Below, in pieces: positions 42,910 to 53,052 of a stretch of 64,000 bases of DNA (within the stretch, counting starts at the first letter, position 1; every line of letters begins with the position of its first letter). A program made the position numbers and the translations under genes. A model generated the notes under the pieces. It was given only the letters and a program-made list of their open reading frames with translations. It made no database searches and was not told the origin of the DNA. Source of the DNA: Hexactinellida sp. DTS-2022 (Eukaryota; Porifera; Hexactinellida); NCBI GenBank assembly GCA_028753945.1, contig JAPNXP010000002.1, positions 12,338,001-12,402,000 on the forward strand, read 5' to 3'.

Positions 42910-43880
42910 TAGTAGTTGTATGCCAGTTTCTTCAATATCTGAGTCACATACCGAAAATTTCTACCAGTAGTGCCATGGGGAATTATGTCATATTTTATTA
43001 ATTGGTGAACTTGTTGAGTTTTTCCAGCTGATATTACATCTTCAATATCGATGTAATAATTTCCGCCTCAACGCTGCCTAGCCTGACCAAAAAACTTTCC
43101 TAGAGGATCTTGAGAAAATAAAGAAGGAAGAATATATTGGAAATAAGAATTTCCAACAGATATTTAGATGCAGCTATATTATTAATGGTTGTAGTCACAA
43201 ATGCCTCAGCATGAATTTAGTCAACTTCTTTTTCCGTTCTGCCCACCAGTCCATTTACAACTTGAAATTACTTCACAGATTTTTTGCAAAGCATCAAAAT
43301 TTCCGCAATTGTCAGACCAAGGAGCAGGATAATTTATCTTTAACATTCATCATTTTTAATCCCTGCGTTATAAGATTGATGAAAACAAGTGCCCCTTCTT
43401 GAAAATTGAAATTGGACTGGAGTGCTTTAAAAGCAGCGTGGGTTTTATCATTAAAAACTTGGCAAACTAATGGTACACTTTGACGCTGTAGTGGTTTTAG
43501 ATGAACAGAACAGTTAGATAATTTGGAAGTCGATTGGATTTTTTTATCTTCATGATAAAGTTTGATAACATCATCCCAACATGTAACATAGTCTTTGTTG
43601 TTTACTGTAAATGATAATTCTTTAAGGATGCTTCGACTGAGAATTTAGGCGCTTTAATTGCAAAGCGAGTTTATACATTGGAATGAAGCTATAATATCAT
43701 TGAATTATTTGAGAAGTGAAAAATCTTTGAAATATATTCTCCAAAGTCTTCAGAATGCAGATTTAGTGATGTCATCATTGATGATTCAGCATTAGTAAAT
43801 ATCGCAACTGACATTGTTTGATATTTTGGGTAATAGATCGTGCACTTAAATAATTATATCATATAAAGTAATATTAATAA

Positions 43881-43952
43881 GCACATATATCTCAGTGGTT
43901 AGGATATATGGCCAACAATCAGTTGATCATGGGTTCGAATCCCTGATCTGCA
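43881..43952 (+). repeat. tRNA-like sequence, degenerate (tRNA pseudogene or SINE head)
   Basis: 72 nt with A-box-like TATCTCAGTGG, a 4-bp D stem (TATC/GATA), an intact B box GGTTCGAATCC and T loop TTCGAAT, and a GC start with CTGC A end. The acceptor has a mismatch, the T stem keeps only three pairs, and no clean anticodon stem forms. A working tRNA is unlikely; a tRNA-derived SINE piece inside P copy 2 fits better. Confidence 0.45.
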
Positions 43953-46740
43953 TATATTTTTCTTTTCTTATTGCATTATCAACAGATTGATTTACTATAT
44001 GATATATTTTAATTCAATTATAATATATATTTAGTATATACTTACTGTATCCCAACTAATGTAGACATATTATACATATTACAACATTAATCACCACGTT
44101 ATCCCTGTATTATTTCTGGAAACGATGTCCCAGAAGAAAGTGGACTCAGTTAATACTGAGCGACTTGTATGGAATTCGATTAATTATTTCTAATTATATA
44201 TTTAAATGATTTAGCGAACGGTTGCTTAACGGAAGATTTCCACCCGGGATGAAACACCAGTGAATCTTATCTATTGTCTGGAAGAATAATTTATATAACT
44301 TTGATCTCTAATATCTCAAAACACATTATTTTACCCTTCGATGAATATTTTCTAAAAGAAAGAATACGTCTAGAGCTCTGAAATTTTTGGAGACACTTGT
44401 ATTTAGTATAATTAAATTTATGATGCAACCTGGTACTGATCGTGCAATAGTTTCATATATATTTGACCCAAGAAAGGCAAAATATCGAAAAAAATTGATT
44501 CTTTTTCTATATTTCCCCTCGTTTTAATATCCAGAAACATAATGCTGACCCGGATTTATCCAGAAGTGCATCACTTATTTCTAATGGTGGTTAGGAAATA
44601 ACCCAGAAGTTTTTGAAACTCTAGCTTCTATAGTTTCCTCAAATTAATTAAGTCAATTTCAGCACTACAGTGTTATTGCAATGGAAGCCTTATTTCTAAA
44701 GAATTCAATAGCATGCCGAAAATAGAACAATGAAAGTTATACTGAAATGCGGATACTCTTAGTTTTTTTAAATCATTTATGTTTTGATTCAAAAAGTTTA
44801 ATCGAAGTTTTTCGGTAATCCAATTATTTCTTATATTCTTAAAAATATGGATAAAGTCATAAACAAGAAATACTTGTGGTCCATCTGGTTGTAAATAAAC
44901 TCTTCCGGGGCCACCAAGTTGAATATAAGTTTGCTGGTTTAAAGGGCAATTGTCATAGATAAATTAAATAATGTATCCCCTTTTTTTCTTACGACAAAAG
45001 CAGCTTCCAATAGCATATCTTTATATGATAAGATTTTAGGCTTGTGACAGGAATAATTCTTATGATGTACCTTGGCCACCATAATGGCATATTAATTCAA
45101 TTACTAATGCTGAAGTTGCAAGTTCTTCTGGTTTGTTAGCTGCATGACCAACTACATGCCCCCCAGTAAAACGCATTGCTTTTTTAAGTTTTGACCTCAT
45201 CAAATAATATGTTTACCAAACGTTGTTGTGGCTTCAATGTTTCAAAAAGTTTTGCCAAATTGTTGTCTTGATATGATTTTGACATTCACTCTCGAATTAA
45301 TTTTTCTCTTGGTAGTGTAATGGTTTTAGAATTTCTTAACAACCTGTATGCTGCTGGTGATATGCAAAGTAACTCGGTTGCAAGGATAACGATATGCTTA
45401 CTGCTTAGTATAACGGCGTCCTTTAACTTGTGGCAGAAGGAGGTCCAATTGTCCCAGAATTATATGAAAGTTCGGCGAATCTTGTAATTCTTCAATTTTG
45501 TTAAGCTCTTTCATAGCTTTTTGCTAAATAGTCCTTATTTGATGGATGATAACAATTCATTACAGATATTATATTGCTCAACTGTGACCATTTATGTAGA
45601 AAGTTATTCTTTTGTAAATAAAATTTGTTGTTGGGCGCTTCAAATCCATTTTTTTCTGCCAATATGAGTTGTAAATATCCAAATGTGGATTCGACTTCTC
45701 GGAAATGTAAAATATGGACAACTTTTTTACCAAGTGAGTCAGTCATAAACATGGTTAAATCTTTTCCGTTATTATTAAAACGAAAATTAGTAACATCTAA
45801 CATGGGATGCAATATAATTAACAAAGTTCTGATAATTGTTGATTTTATCGAGTTTTTCTCCCAAATCTTCTCCCATTTTATTTCTTGCATAAGATGTTGC
45901 AAATTACTTTGTTTTTTTTTGTTTCATGCATAATTTGGGAACACCAGGAAATATAGTAGGTGGCTTAGCAGGACGTTTCCCTCCTCTTGTTTTTACCCAA
46001 TCGCAGTCAAAGTATGAAGCGCAAATCCAAATTTCCTTTCTTCCAATTAAAGTTTGGGGATGATTGGACATTGCACCAATCCAAGTTTTTCCTTCGTTTT
46101 CATTTTATGGAAAGCTAACTAATTGCGAGTAAGGTTTACGACTATAATTCCCTCGACAGTTAAATGCTGCACAACGTCTGGGCATCTTTGGATTGAAACG
46201 TGGCTAGTAAATAGTTAACCAAAAACTCAAAAATATTAAGTAAATATGGATAAAATATAGATCAATCATAAACGACAAAACTAAAAAACTAGAAATATTT
46301 AAGATATAAATCCAATAGGGTTAATATACTCCCTATATACAACTTCCCATTCGCCCATAATACATTCTTCATGTCTAACTTTAACTTATTCCGAGTTTTC
46401 AACATTTTTACCATATATGGAAAGGTGTGGAAACCGCAAAACTAAAAAACCAGAGATATTTGAGATATGCCAATATGACCAATGGCATCACCATATATGA
46501 CTTCCTAATCAACAATAATACATTTAATATCAATGCACTTTATAGTTCTAGAGATAACAATGAACCTGAGTTTGAATACCCGAGATTGAGAGTCGACAGT
46601 CCATAGTATTAAGTAGTCTATGAGTGAATTAAAGAAGCAAGTATGAAAGTAACTCACAGCCACAGGTGTTGTTTTTAATACTGAAATAAACTAAAATTGA
46701 AATATAGCTGTTAACAATTACAAATCTAGGTGATTTAGCC

Positions 46741-46983
46741 ATGGTATCTATAGAGCAATTCGTACAGGCTCTTCTCAAACTCGGTTATGCTAATTTTCAA
46801 ATAATCAAGGCTGCCTTGGATATGGGAGATAGACACAAAGCCAAATCAATCTGGGGAAAGTTGTCCATAACTATATTTGGAAAGAACAAAGCTTGTAAGC
46901 GTGAATCTCTCTACTTGAAATGGAGACTGAACCGCGGGAATTTTCAACAACTGGTTAAATACATGACTAAACGTAATCCGTAA
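46741..46983 (+). pseudogene. MULE/NOF-like OTU transposase, N-terminal piece
   Basis: Met 46741 begins MVSIEQFVQALLKLGYANFQ, an 80-residue helical, basic segment ending at a stop just before the 657-bp hAT-type element. It lies upstream in frame order of the transposase pieces and may be the first exon. I do not recognise a DNA-binding motif, so the assignment rests on position. Confidence 0.3.
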
Positions 46984-47007
46984 GTCAGTTAACTATAGTG
47001 ACATACC

Positions 47008-47664
47008 CATGGGCGCCGAAACTCTCCAGCGCCAGGGAGGGTGTAACTTTACATTTATATGTGAAAGGTCAAAAAAACGATTCCTATGGTGCATGGACTC
47101 AAAGTTTTACAAGTATGAGGTTAAAGTTTGGGGGCGCGGAGCGAGTATTGCGAGAGACCTTTTTGGGGGTTTTGGGGCAAGCCCCCCAGAAAAAAATGAA
47201 CTGCGAGCGCGAGATACCCAGATATCGATTTGTTTTGAATGAATTATATGTAGTATATTTACTGTCCTAAATGATATTTTTTATCCAGAGGGCAATTAAC
47301 ACCCGCACCAATAATATTGACCCCCTTCAATTTTTACGGGGGTGGGGGGGCGCACGCCTCCCAGCGCACCTCCCTGTTTGCGACACTGCTATGGTGGCTG
47401 AAAATCATTATGTTGGACGGGCATAATTGTATACATATATAAATCATCCAATGTTATTTAGAAAAAACTTCTTATGGAAATAAAAAATTTCAATGGGTCT
47501 ACGTGTATGTTTAATACTTGTAAGTTGTAAAATTAAAGAATATGTCTAATATATCCTCCCTGGCCAGGAGGGGTGTTTCCTCAGCCTTGGGGGAGGTGAA
47601 ACCCTCCCTGACAAATACCAGGGAGGGTGTAACCCCCCTGACCCCCACACTTTCGGCGCCTATG
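47008..47664. mobile_element. hAT-type non-autonomous element, 657 bp (family B, complete copy)
   Basis: Starts CATGGGCGCCGAAA and ends TTTCGGCGCCTATG, with a perfect 8-bp duplication GACATACC (47000-47007, 47665-47672). GCCAGGGAGGGTGTAAC occurs near both ends. The first ~500 bp match 56138-56645. Frames within are not genes. Confidence 0.93.
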
Positions 47665-47699
47665 GACATACCAATGTTGGCCGTCGAACACATCAGCTC

Positions 47700-48025
47700 T
47701 AGCCTCTAGGTTACAATCAGCTAGTTTTTACCATAATAACTCGGAGCTTAGTCTTTGTACTTTTAGTGATTACGATTTTAAGGCAGATAGTTTAGAGCGA
47801 CAAAAAATGAATGACAAACTCCTTGCTTTGTGGGCATCTGGTTGCGAAGAGCCTGAATTATATCATTTAGTGTCCTCCGTCGCTTCTTCTCCTCCCCATG
47901 CCGGAGCAAACAATACGCATTTTTGGACCTACTTAAACTGCGATAATATTGTGTGGCTAGATGCTCTTAAATTTTTTAGCATTGAATGTCCATGTACTAG
48001 TGGAAAATACATCCTCTTAAAATGA
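47700..48025 (+). pseudogene. MULE/NOF-like OTU transposase, second piece
   Basis: From ~47745 the frame reads SELSLCTFSDYDFKADSLER and on through Met 47807 to FSIECPCTSGKYILLK at 48025. The same strand and spacing as the later catalytic pieces put it in the transposase gene. Its function is not recognisable. Confidence 0.35.
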
Positions 48026-48228
48026 AAACTATAAAGAATCTGCTAGATTTTCAAATTTATAATGGACATTTTTCATTCTATTAGATTAGTAAAGAGAGAG
48101 GCTAGTTTAATAGAAGCATGGGTGTTGATGGAAAATATCAAGTGTCTATCAAGTACTAGAAATATTTGACAATTCGTATATTGCATTTACAGTCAACAGC
48201 TAGAAGTATTTATTAAATTTATTTTAAC

Positions 48229-48624
48229 CAGGGATGGAAACAGCCAAGCTGTTAACAGCAATTGAAAATCGAAGCTGTTAACAGCTAGATGCTGACCAAT
48301 GCAATAATTGAAATATTATTATAAGATCATTTAGTTTAATTTTCACTGTTATGTAAATACATTATGCAATTCGAATCTAGACATTTTTGAGTATAACTTT
48401 CTTTACTTGTCCCTTTTCCTTAATTTTACTGATACAATTATTGAATTTGAACAGCTTGAATTGGCTGTTAACAGCTAGAATTGGCTGTTAACAGCTCACA
48501 TTGGCTGTTAACAGCTTAAAGGAGACTTAAATGCAGTTAAGGTTGAATGCCAATTGGGGACGAATTCTTGGCTGTTAACAGCAAACAGCCAAAATGGCTG
48601 TTAACAGCAGATTCACCACCCCTG
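48229..48624. mobile_element. hAT-type MITE, 396 bp, with palindromic GCTGTTAACAGC repeats
   Basis: Starts CAGGGATGGAAACAGCC, ends TCACCACCCCTG, and has a perfect 8-bp duplication ATTTTAAC (48221-48228, 48625-48632). Seven copies of the perfect 12-bp palindrome GCTGTTAACAGC occur: two near the left end and five near the right. Repeated subterminal palindromes are expected transposase binding sites. Non-coding. Confidence 0.95.
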
Positions 48625-48702
48625 ATTTTAACTAGTGAGAATTTATGAATACTAAACTCCTTTCATTCATCTTTATCCGAAAAATTCAAAATTATCTTCT
48701 CT

Positions 48703-49447
48703 TCAAGTGTGCCACAAACCTCAATATTAATAACCACAAAACCTCAGTCTCTCGATGGACTTCGAACAGATAATCTCGTAATTCCGACTCAATCTTATTC
48801 GGATGTATTAGTGGCACCGATAGATGATACTCTAAGTAATGAACTAACTGTTGATCCATTTATGGATAAAGTAGAGATTAGAGGCGAATTTTTGATTAGT
48901 ATAGAGGAATGAAATGGTATTACTCTAATGCAGGAAAACGTAATCAAATTTTCGAACGATTGGACCAATTATTTAGTACCAAAATGGAGAGTATTTTTGT
49001 ATGTGTACTTTGTTTTAAATACAAAAAATAAATAAGGAAATTAGTAGAAAACAAAATACTTATTATTTTAGAGCAAAAGCAGTTTGTAAATTAAGTAATT
49101 GTTTAGAATTTACATTCTTAATCAAGAAGGGGCTGAATTATTTAAATAGTAATGATACTATTATTGTAGAATATATAGCTTCTGGTGCCTTATCTGAGCA
49201 ACATTCAGATAATAAAACTGTTCATTCAAGGAATTTATCTAATTTGCAAAGAACTGAAGTTGCAAAAGAACTAACTGATACGTCTGTGAATAGGTATTTC
49301 TATAATCAATTCGAGTCATCCGAAAACACTGACTTGGCACTTAATTATGGCAATTTAAATAAAATCCATGTTCTTCAGTCTTACAGAAAGCGTAATTTGA
49401 TTTATCTACCTCATATAGATATTCTAATGACAATTGGACTGAATTAA
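48703..49447 (+). pseudogene. MULE/NOF-like OTU transposase, pre-catalytic region
   Basis: 48709-48912 reads SDVLVAPIDDTLSNELTVDP. After stops, WTNYLVPKWRVFL joins AKAVCKLSNCLEFTFLIKKG if the segment 48999-49071 (GTATGT...TTTTAG) is removed as an intron. The next ORF holds LQRTEVAKELTDTSVNRYFY and HVLQSYRKRNLIYLPHIDI. This Cys/Lys-rich head before the DDE core is seen in a transposase family known from aphids and hydra. Confidence 0.45.
48999..49071 (+). other. putative 73-nt intron
   Basis: Starts GTATGTGT and ends ATTATTTTAG. Its removal joins WRVFL to AKAVCKLSNC in one frame. Inferred from reading frame only. Confidence 0.45.
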
Positions 49448-49449
49448 TT

Positions 49450-50177
49450 AGTCTACAACAGTATTATCAGAGCATTAACATAAGTGGTCATGTTACCGGT
49501 TACATTCAATCTTTAGGACATAATTCATTTATTATTCATCTATACAGTGAAGATTAAATTCGAATTTTAACATCTTTCAAAGAAACTAGCATAATCCTTC
49601 ACTTAGACTCCACTGGTTCTATAATTAGAAAAATTGAACAATCACAAAAGAAAGTTTTTATTATGTCGTTACAGTAAGACATCCTACATACACAACTAGT
49701 CCAGTTCCGCTAACAGAGATGGTTAGTTCCGGACACACAAGCGCTGAAATCACTTATTTATTACACAAATGGTCCCTAGATGCAAAGAAAATACTAGGGA
49801 GTAATCTTAATATTTCACAAATCGAAATAGACTTCAGCTTGGCTTTAATTCACAGTACATCCAATGTTTTTCTTAGGTGCAATATCGATTCTTATCTTGA
49901 TAAGTGTTGGAGTAGAGTAGTAAACAATGTGGAACAGAAATCCAAGTAGTTTTGCACTTATGTTCAGCCCATTTAATGCATAGTATAGCTTATCATATAC
50001 ACAAGAAATTCAATTTAAATAAGGATGTAAAAAACTATTTTTACATTATTTTGGATTCATTGTGCGCTGTACCGACATCTCTGATATAAATATATTATTT
50101 AGTTCTTTGAGTTTTGTTTTTAAGAGTAGATCATTAAGTGCAAAGGTGAAAACTCATATGAATACATTATAAACAGG
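49450..50177 (+). pseudogene. MULE/NOF-like transposase catalytic core, first part
   Basis: SIILHLDSTGSIIRKIEQSQ (first Asp, ~49595), KKVF and PVPLTEMVSSGHTSAEITYL, NISQIEIDFSLALIHSTSNV (second Asp, ~49830) and LHLCSAHLMHSIAYHIHK (CxxH, ~49965) give the MULE-type D...D...C/H order. The region is split over three frames. It breaks at the inverted-repeat element inserted at 50178. Confidence 0.6.
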
Positions 50178-51065
50178 CTCGACCCACACCTTCAGAACTA
50201 TTAGTCCCTTCAGATCCAAACTTATATCAGATTTAGCCATATCTATGCTGATAATAAATCCGCAATCGAAATTGAATTCGAACAATATTCGCTCGAATGA
50301 TTGTGTATAGTTCCATATTACGTAATATTAAATTCCTATACCTGACCTAAAATATGTGCGCCGTACTAAAAAAAAATTCACAGAAGTCTAAGTGTTGATT
50401 ATTCCTTGTTTATTCAATACATATACATAGCTAAGCTGCAGACTAAAAGTTGATCGTTTCATAAGCTTACTAATATTTTTCAATGTGTCAAAGTCAAAAC
50501 AAGCTATTTGAATGATGATTATTGCATTTTTCTGATTTAAAGAATTACAACAAGTTGAAAATGTATCATAATCGTCTAATTATAGTTTGCAGCTTAGCTA
50601 TGCATATGTATTGAATAAACAAGGAATAATCAACACTTAAACTTTTGTGAATTTTTATTTATTACGGCGCATGTTGGGCTGGGTTGGTACTTTGTTGAAG
50701 AATATCTGTTTATTTATATTGTAATACTATTTTCCTATATATATACACTTCATTCAGTAGGAATCTTATATAGTGGTTATATAACAATGTTAACTAAGTA
50801 TTATGCATTGGTTTTATCTTAAGTTATGTAGTATTCAGCAATACAAATTAGATAATTCCGCTATAAATTATGACGAAATCCCCCCCAATTTTTGTATTAC
50901 GTCAGTGGCGCAAAGTGGCGCAAGTTGGTATATTTCCTAAAGTATTTGGAATTTCTTGATGAAAATTTCTGTGAATATACTCCATCTATAGAGCATGCGG
51001 AATATGCAATAATATACATTTAATCAATGGTCTGGGCCTCCGTCCTGAAGGTGTGGGTCGAGCCT
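50178..51065. mobile_element. 888-bp inverted-repeat element flanked by a 37-bp direct repeat
   Basis: Ends AGGCTCGACCCACACCTTCAG and its exact 21-bp complement. The host sequence AAGTGCAAAGGTGAAAACTC (37 bp in all, to CATTATAA) stands both before (50139-50175) and after (51066-51102). Ordinary cut-and-paste elements make 2-10-bp duplications, so 37 bp is anomalous. A fold-back element (50356-50676) lies inside. No coding capacity. Confidence 0.7.
50356..50676. repeat. fold-back element with ~95-bp arms
   Basis: GTGCGCCGTACTAAAAAAAA, AAGTGTTGATTATTCCTTGT and TATTCAATACATATRCATAG on the left are repeated inverted on the right, ending TACGGCGCAT. Loop ~120 nt. Nested in the 888-bp element. Confidence 0.75.
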
Positions 51066-51113
51066 AAGTGCAAAGGTGAAAACTCATATGAATACATTAT
51101 AATCATATATACG

Positions 51114-51279
51114 CAGGGCCGGCGGAAGCTCGTGAGAGGTTGGGCGGCCTTGTATTATGATGATAATTGTGAGGATTGCAGAGTAAAAAACACTCCCGGG
51201 AATTTCAGAGTACCAAAGAAATCACAGAAAAAGTGGGGCGGCCCAGGCCGCCCCAACCGCCCCTCTTCCGCCAGCCCTG
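51114..51279. mobile_element. hAT-type MITE, 166 bp (family A, copy 2)
   Basis: Starts CAGGGCCGGCGGAAGCTCGT and ends CTTCCGCCAGCCCTG, with a perfect 8-bp duplication TATATACG (51106-51113, 51280-51287). Differs from copy 1 (20018) at only a handful of bases. Confidence 0.95.
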
Positions 51280-51287
51280 TATATACG

Positions 51288-52014
51288 TCATGAATACCAT
51301 AACTTAACCGAAGTTAGCCCTAATATAGGAGAAGAAGATTTCAATAATTCGATTGCTACCAAGGACAGTAAAACCTTTAAGGAAAAATCTCCATTTGGGA
51401 GACATTTTGTTGCATTGCCAAACTTTTCGAGAATTATATTAATAATAATGCTTCAAAAAGTATACTAAATCCCAATCCTTGCTAAGTTGCTATAATCCAG
51501 ATCTTATAGAATACTTGTTAACTTATTATTGCCAATTTTACCTTTATGGAGTGGTATCATATTAGGATTGAAAAGTATTTCAGTAGGTTCAAATTTTGCT
51601 CATTGTAGTAATGCTGTCGTAGAGAATTGGATGCGTATTGTAAAGTTAAATATTTTGGGCTCTGAAACTAATTTAAGACCTGGAGATTTTATTAAAAAAT
51701 TGTATTCTGATATATTAAGTAGGATTCGTGCATTTAGGTTCGCCTTTCATCCGAGAGCTAATGAAGTTTTTAAAGATCATAAACGATCGAGAGATAATTC
51801 GGAAGAGCAAAGTATTGAAGAGTGGTCAAGGAAAAGTAAACAAACATGTGGCTATTTAAAACCTAAAATTTATGAATTTCCTATGACGAAAAAAATCAAA
51901 GTTGATAATAAAGCACATAAAATTAAAAACAAATTTGTCCCTCGAAAATATCAAAATTATCTGCCTTACATAAGGATTGTAGATTACCAGAAGTTAAAGT
52001 AGCTTCCATCATAA
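51288..52014 (+). pseudogene. MULE/NOF-like transposase catalytic core, second part
   Basis: Before the ORF: EVSPNIGEEDFNNSIATKDS then KSPFGRHF. The ORF 51529-52002 reads LPLWSGIILGLKSISVGSNF then AHCSNAVVENWMRIVKLNIL, with the catalytic Glu in NAVVENW, the expected position of the third acidic residue of MULE-type transposases. A Lys/Arg-rich tail follows (KDHKRSRDNSEEQSIEEW). Frames shift at ~51470 and ~52000. Confidence 0.6.
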
Positions 52015-52645
52015 CTGATGAAGAACTGGTAGAAACGGGTATTATACGTTATAGTTTACCAAACTTTCGTCCACCTCACATTGAGTGGCAAATTGGAACT
52101 TGTAAAAAATGGAATTTGAAATTTTGTCAGCAGGTGGCATACTCCTTTTCTGATATCTTACCGAACGAGGGAGGTTTGTTTAATTTTGATCCACATTTAA
52201 TGGAATATATACTTAAGAGATGGAAATTGCTATTTTTTCTACTATTTCAACCTTATAACCGGACGTAAAGGATATCATTTAGATATACAAACCCTAATAG
52301 TAGAAAATATGCTTGGAAAATTAAGCATGAGCTGTAATAAATATTTGCGTACAAAGTATGTGTACACTCAGGGTAATTATAGAAATGTGCAGGACTGGGT
52401 TAACAAAATGGGAATTAATAAGAATGGGAAATGGGCTACGGACCTGGAGGTTTTCGCAACTGCATGCTGTTTAACATTGATATTTGGATATATTTGGGTC
52501 CTCTTGGAACACGTTGGGCAAGCTTTTCAGGAAATGGAACAAGTTTTGATCAGCTAATAAAGACACCAACATCAAATGGTTTGTATATACAGGTTTGGTT
52601 AATCATTATGAGCCAATTCTTTCTGTTAAGTTAGGAAATCATACT
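52015..52645 (+). pseudogene. OTU domain at the C-terminus of the MULE/NOF-like transposase
   Basis: At 52214 the frame gives RDGNCYFFYYFNLITGRKGY, with the OTU Asp-Gly-Asn-Cys signature (52219-52230). It continues DIQTLIVENMLGKLSMSCNK, VQDWVNKMGINKNGKWATDL and EVFATACCL. After a frame change near 52470 come YLGPLGTRWASFSGNGTSFD and NGLYIQ..., then NHYEPILSVK near 52606-52635, carrying the catalytic His. Cys and His boxes are both preserved although frameshifts separate them. OTU proteases cleave ubiquitin links. The domain sits on the same strand directly after the DDE part, so I read it as one fused protein or adjacent exon. Confidence 0.62.
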
Positions 52646-52876
52646 TAGTAGTAATTCTCAATATTGTATTATTTAATTAAAGTAATGTCAAATAAATCAC
52701 TTGTTTATCATCCCACCTTTCACAATATTATTCTCCAAATAACAACTACTATAACATCTCAATGTAAAATTCTCCTCAGTATTAATATCTTGTATTTAAC
52801 ATTAACAATATTATGAACACATGACATGTTATCGACTACAAAGTAACTATCCACTTTAATCCATTTTATGAAAGTA

Positions 52877-53052
52877 CAGTTGAAACCGGATATTTTTAAC
52901 ACCGGATATTTTTAACAATCGGATATTTTTAACACATTTTCTTGTAAATAATTAATTATTGTTGTTGTTATAAAATCGGGTATTTTTAACAATCGGATAT
53001 TTTTAACAAATTTTCGTGTAAAGAATGTGTTAAAAATATCCGGTTTCAACTG
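52877..53052. mobile_element. TA-targeting MITE, 176 bp
   Basis: Starts CAGTTGAAACCGGATATTTT and ends AAAATATCCGGTTTCAACTG, flanked by TA. The unit CGGATATTTTTAACA recurs several times inside. Confidence 0.93.

Larger units (their letters stand above)
42240..46185 (-). pseudogene. THAP-domain P-like transposase, decayed
   Basis: Starts at 46185 with MPRRCAAFNCRGNYSRKPYS, a THAP C-x4-C, but the second half reads WICASYFDCDW, with Tyr in place of the zinc-binding His. Later fragments: MLDVTNFRFNNNGKDLTM and FGYLQLILAEKNGFEAP near 45650-45800, YDFIHIFKNIRNNWITEKL near 44860, and at the end VIYIGGFLVHKHGQPDVDEG, FLNELNRGGLSIPTLNTVFF and AYVLNNSDTVRELGCLRRKE (42300-42720). The order is that of P/THAP9 transposases. 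Many stops and the MITE at 42741 make it dead. Confidence 0.75.
42087..46622 (-). mobile_element. P/THAP9-like transposon (copy 2) with long inverted ends
   Basis: Left CATAGACTACTTAATACTAT and right, reversed, identical for >25 bp and similar for ~230-260 bp (42087-42345 vs 46395-46622; both contain CCATATATGG). A perfect 8-bp duplication AGTGAATT flanks it (42079-42086, 46623-46630). It carries a minus-strand THAP transposase wreck, a 169-bp TA MITE and a tRNA-like sequence. Confidence 0.92.

Noticed and set aside
43881..43952. Functional tRNA gene
   Set aside because: Mismatched acceptor, three-pair T stem and no clean anticodon arm.
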